From Lachnospiraceae bacterium (GTDB taxonomy: Bacteria; Bacillota; Clostridia; Lachnospirales; Lachnospiraceae), in NCBI GenBank assembly GCA_017462755.1, contig JAFTQM010000038.1, forward strand, positions 61,468 to 125,467: a DNA stretch of 64,000 nt. The letters run 5' to 3'. Shown piece after piece: positions 63,265-64,000 of the stretch. The position numbers and the translations under genes were made by a program. Every line of letters begins with the position of its first letter. Within the stretch, counting starts at the first letter, position 1. The notes under the pieces are model-generated. The model was given only the letters and a program-made list of their open reading frames with translations, did no database searches and had not been told where the DNA came from.

Positions 63265-64000
63265 ATGGATATCATTAGTGCTAAAGTTGTAAAAAACGTA
63301 ATTGAAAAATTTGCTGAACCATTAACAAAGAAGTTAATTGAGTTGTCAAAGGATGAATTGGAAAAATTTAAAATTGATTTTGATTACGCGTTCACTAATT
63401 ATATTAATAAGAGCTATGAAAAATATAGTAAAATAAAAACAATTTTATATAAAACAGAACCACAGTATATCTATGACTTTTTTGAATGTCCTAAACTATT
63501 ACAGAAGCCGAATACAACTATTGATGCTCAAGATGTGAATAATATATTAGATATCTCAAATTTTATAATAATTGAAGGAACTGGTGGAATTGGAAAGTCG
63601 ACACTATTAAAACATTTTTTTATAAACGAATTAGAAAAGAAAGATTTAATTCCTTTGTTTATAGAGTTAAAAGATGTTAATTTGATTGAGGGTGATTATT
63701 CCATTTTGGATATTGTATATCAAAAATTAAGTGACCTTGGAAGTTCTATTAAGCCGGAGTATATGGAGTATGCTCTTGAATCGGGGTGTTTTTTATTTTT
63801 GCTTGATGGATACGATGAAATTGTGTCTGATAGAAAGGATGTATTCTTTAAAAAATTAGATCAGTTTTGTGATAAATATACTGATAATTATTTTATTATC
63901 TCCTCCAGACCGTATTCGGAATTTGTAGAATTTCAGAGATTTACTGTGTTATCATCACTACCGTTGTCAAAAGAACAGGCAAAATCACTTATATTAAAAA
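63265..64000 (+). CDS. NACHT-type STAND NTPase, 5' part only
   Basis: The first 245 codons of a gene that runs off the window. SD CAAAGGAGAA precedes ATG 63265. N-terminal helical region of about 95 residues, then Walker A EGTGGIGKSTLLKHFF (about 110-125), Walker B GCFLFLLDGYDEI and sensor YFIISSRPYS, the order of the NACHT module in STAND NTPases. Codon use is strongly AT-rich, unlike the flanking core genes. Bacterial NACHT proteins are often phage-defence sensors, with an effector at one end and repeats at the other; neither can be fully seen here. The N-terminal part was not matched to a known effector. Confidence 0.8.
   Translation, partial: MDIISAKVVKNVIEKFAEPLTKKLIELSKDELEKFKIDFDYAFTNYINKSYEKYSKIKTILYKTEPQYIYDFFECPKLLQKPNTTIDAQDVNNILDISNFIIIEGTGGIGKSTLLKHFFINELEKKDLIPLFIELKDVNLIEGDYSILDIVYQKLSDLGSSIKPEYMEYALESGCFLFLLDGYDEIVSDRKDVFFKKLDQFCDKYTDNYFIISSRPYSEFVEFQRFTVLSSLPLSKEQAKSLILK

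Overview
The window looks like a chromosome segment of a low-to-mid GC, spore-forming clostridium, most likely a gut Lachnospiraceae. This rests on Firmicutes-type Shine-Dalgarno sites, AddAB recombination nuclease, an SspF-like small acid-soluble spore protein, an FMN-riboswitch-controlled RibU, two sugar phosphorylases (GH94, GH130) and several chemotaxis receptors. No tRNA, rRNA, transposase or CRISPR array was seen. All family calls were made by reading motifs; no database search was possible.

Layout. 1-2.7 kb: a GH94 cellobiose-phosphorylase gene with one in-frame TAG. 2.7-5.95 kb: an AT-rich two-gene insert on the minus strand, a small HEPN-like protein followed by an 878-residue ATPase with a ParA-type KGGVGRT P-loop fused to a second P-loop NTPase (candidate defence module). 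6-10 kb: a broken truA paralogue, a Nudix-like gene, pyrC, pyrF and a zinc-ribbon membrane protein. 10-14 kb: DedA protein, CotH-domain lipoprotein, M42 peptidase. 14.1-17.4 kb: a probable Re-citrate synthase / isocitrate dehydrogenase / GntR regulator operon with a 12-bp palindrome on its promoter. 17.5-18.9 kb: a DUF3990-type toxin and HTH antitoxin with two operator-like sites. 19-22 kb: a sugar acetyltransferase, a multi-hairpin repeat, an ABC-F ATPase and a 230-nt foldable element between divergent promoters. 22.2-31.4 kb: a REC-HPt protein, a small membrane protein, addB, addA and an SspF-like gene. 31.4-36.4 kb: lipid kinase, xylB, tex. 36.4-43 kb: a BTAD regulator with a decayed GGDEF domain, a frameshifted gene, FMN riboswitch-ribU, the ycxB-like/tsaE/tsaB/rimI cluster and a second copy of the multi-hairpin repeat. 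42.3-47.3 kb: hydrolase, HD-GYP-like protein, chemotaxis receptor. 47.3-51.5 kb: a divergent DtxR-type regulator and DUF2325 gene, a P-type ATPase and a DUF2500 gene. 51.8-57.3 kb: a heterodimeric ABC exporter and a second chemotaxis receptor. 57.3-62.9 kb: an exported protein, a GH130 phosphorylase, a sugar:cation symporter, a GtrA protein and an rRNA methyltransferase. The last kilobase turns AT-rich and holds the start of a NACHT NTPase gene.

Themes. Glycan use looks energy-sparing (phosphorolysis by GH94 and GH130, xylulokinase, symporter). Two AT-rich NTPase loci at opposite ends look like accessory conflict genes. Three otherwise conserved genes carry single disrupting changes (TAG, TAA, one-base frameshift), which are either real decay or sequence errors. 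The least explained non-coding signals are the 205-nt multi-hairpin repeat, the nested inverted-repeat element at 21.9-22.13 kb and a ladder of TGC boxes before the GH130 gene.
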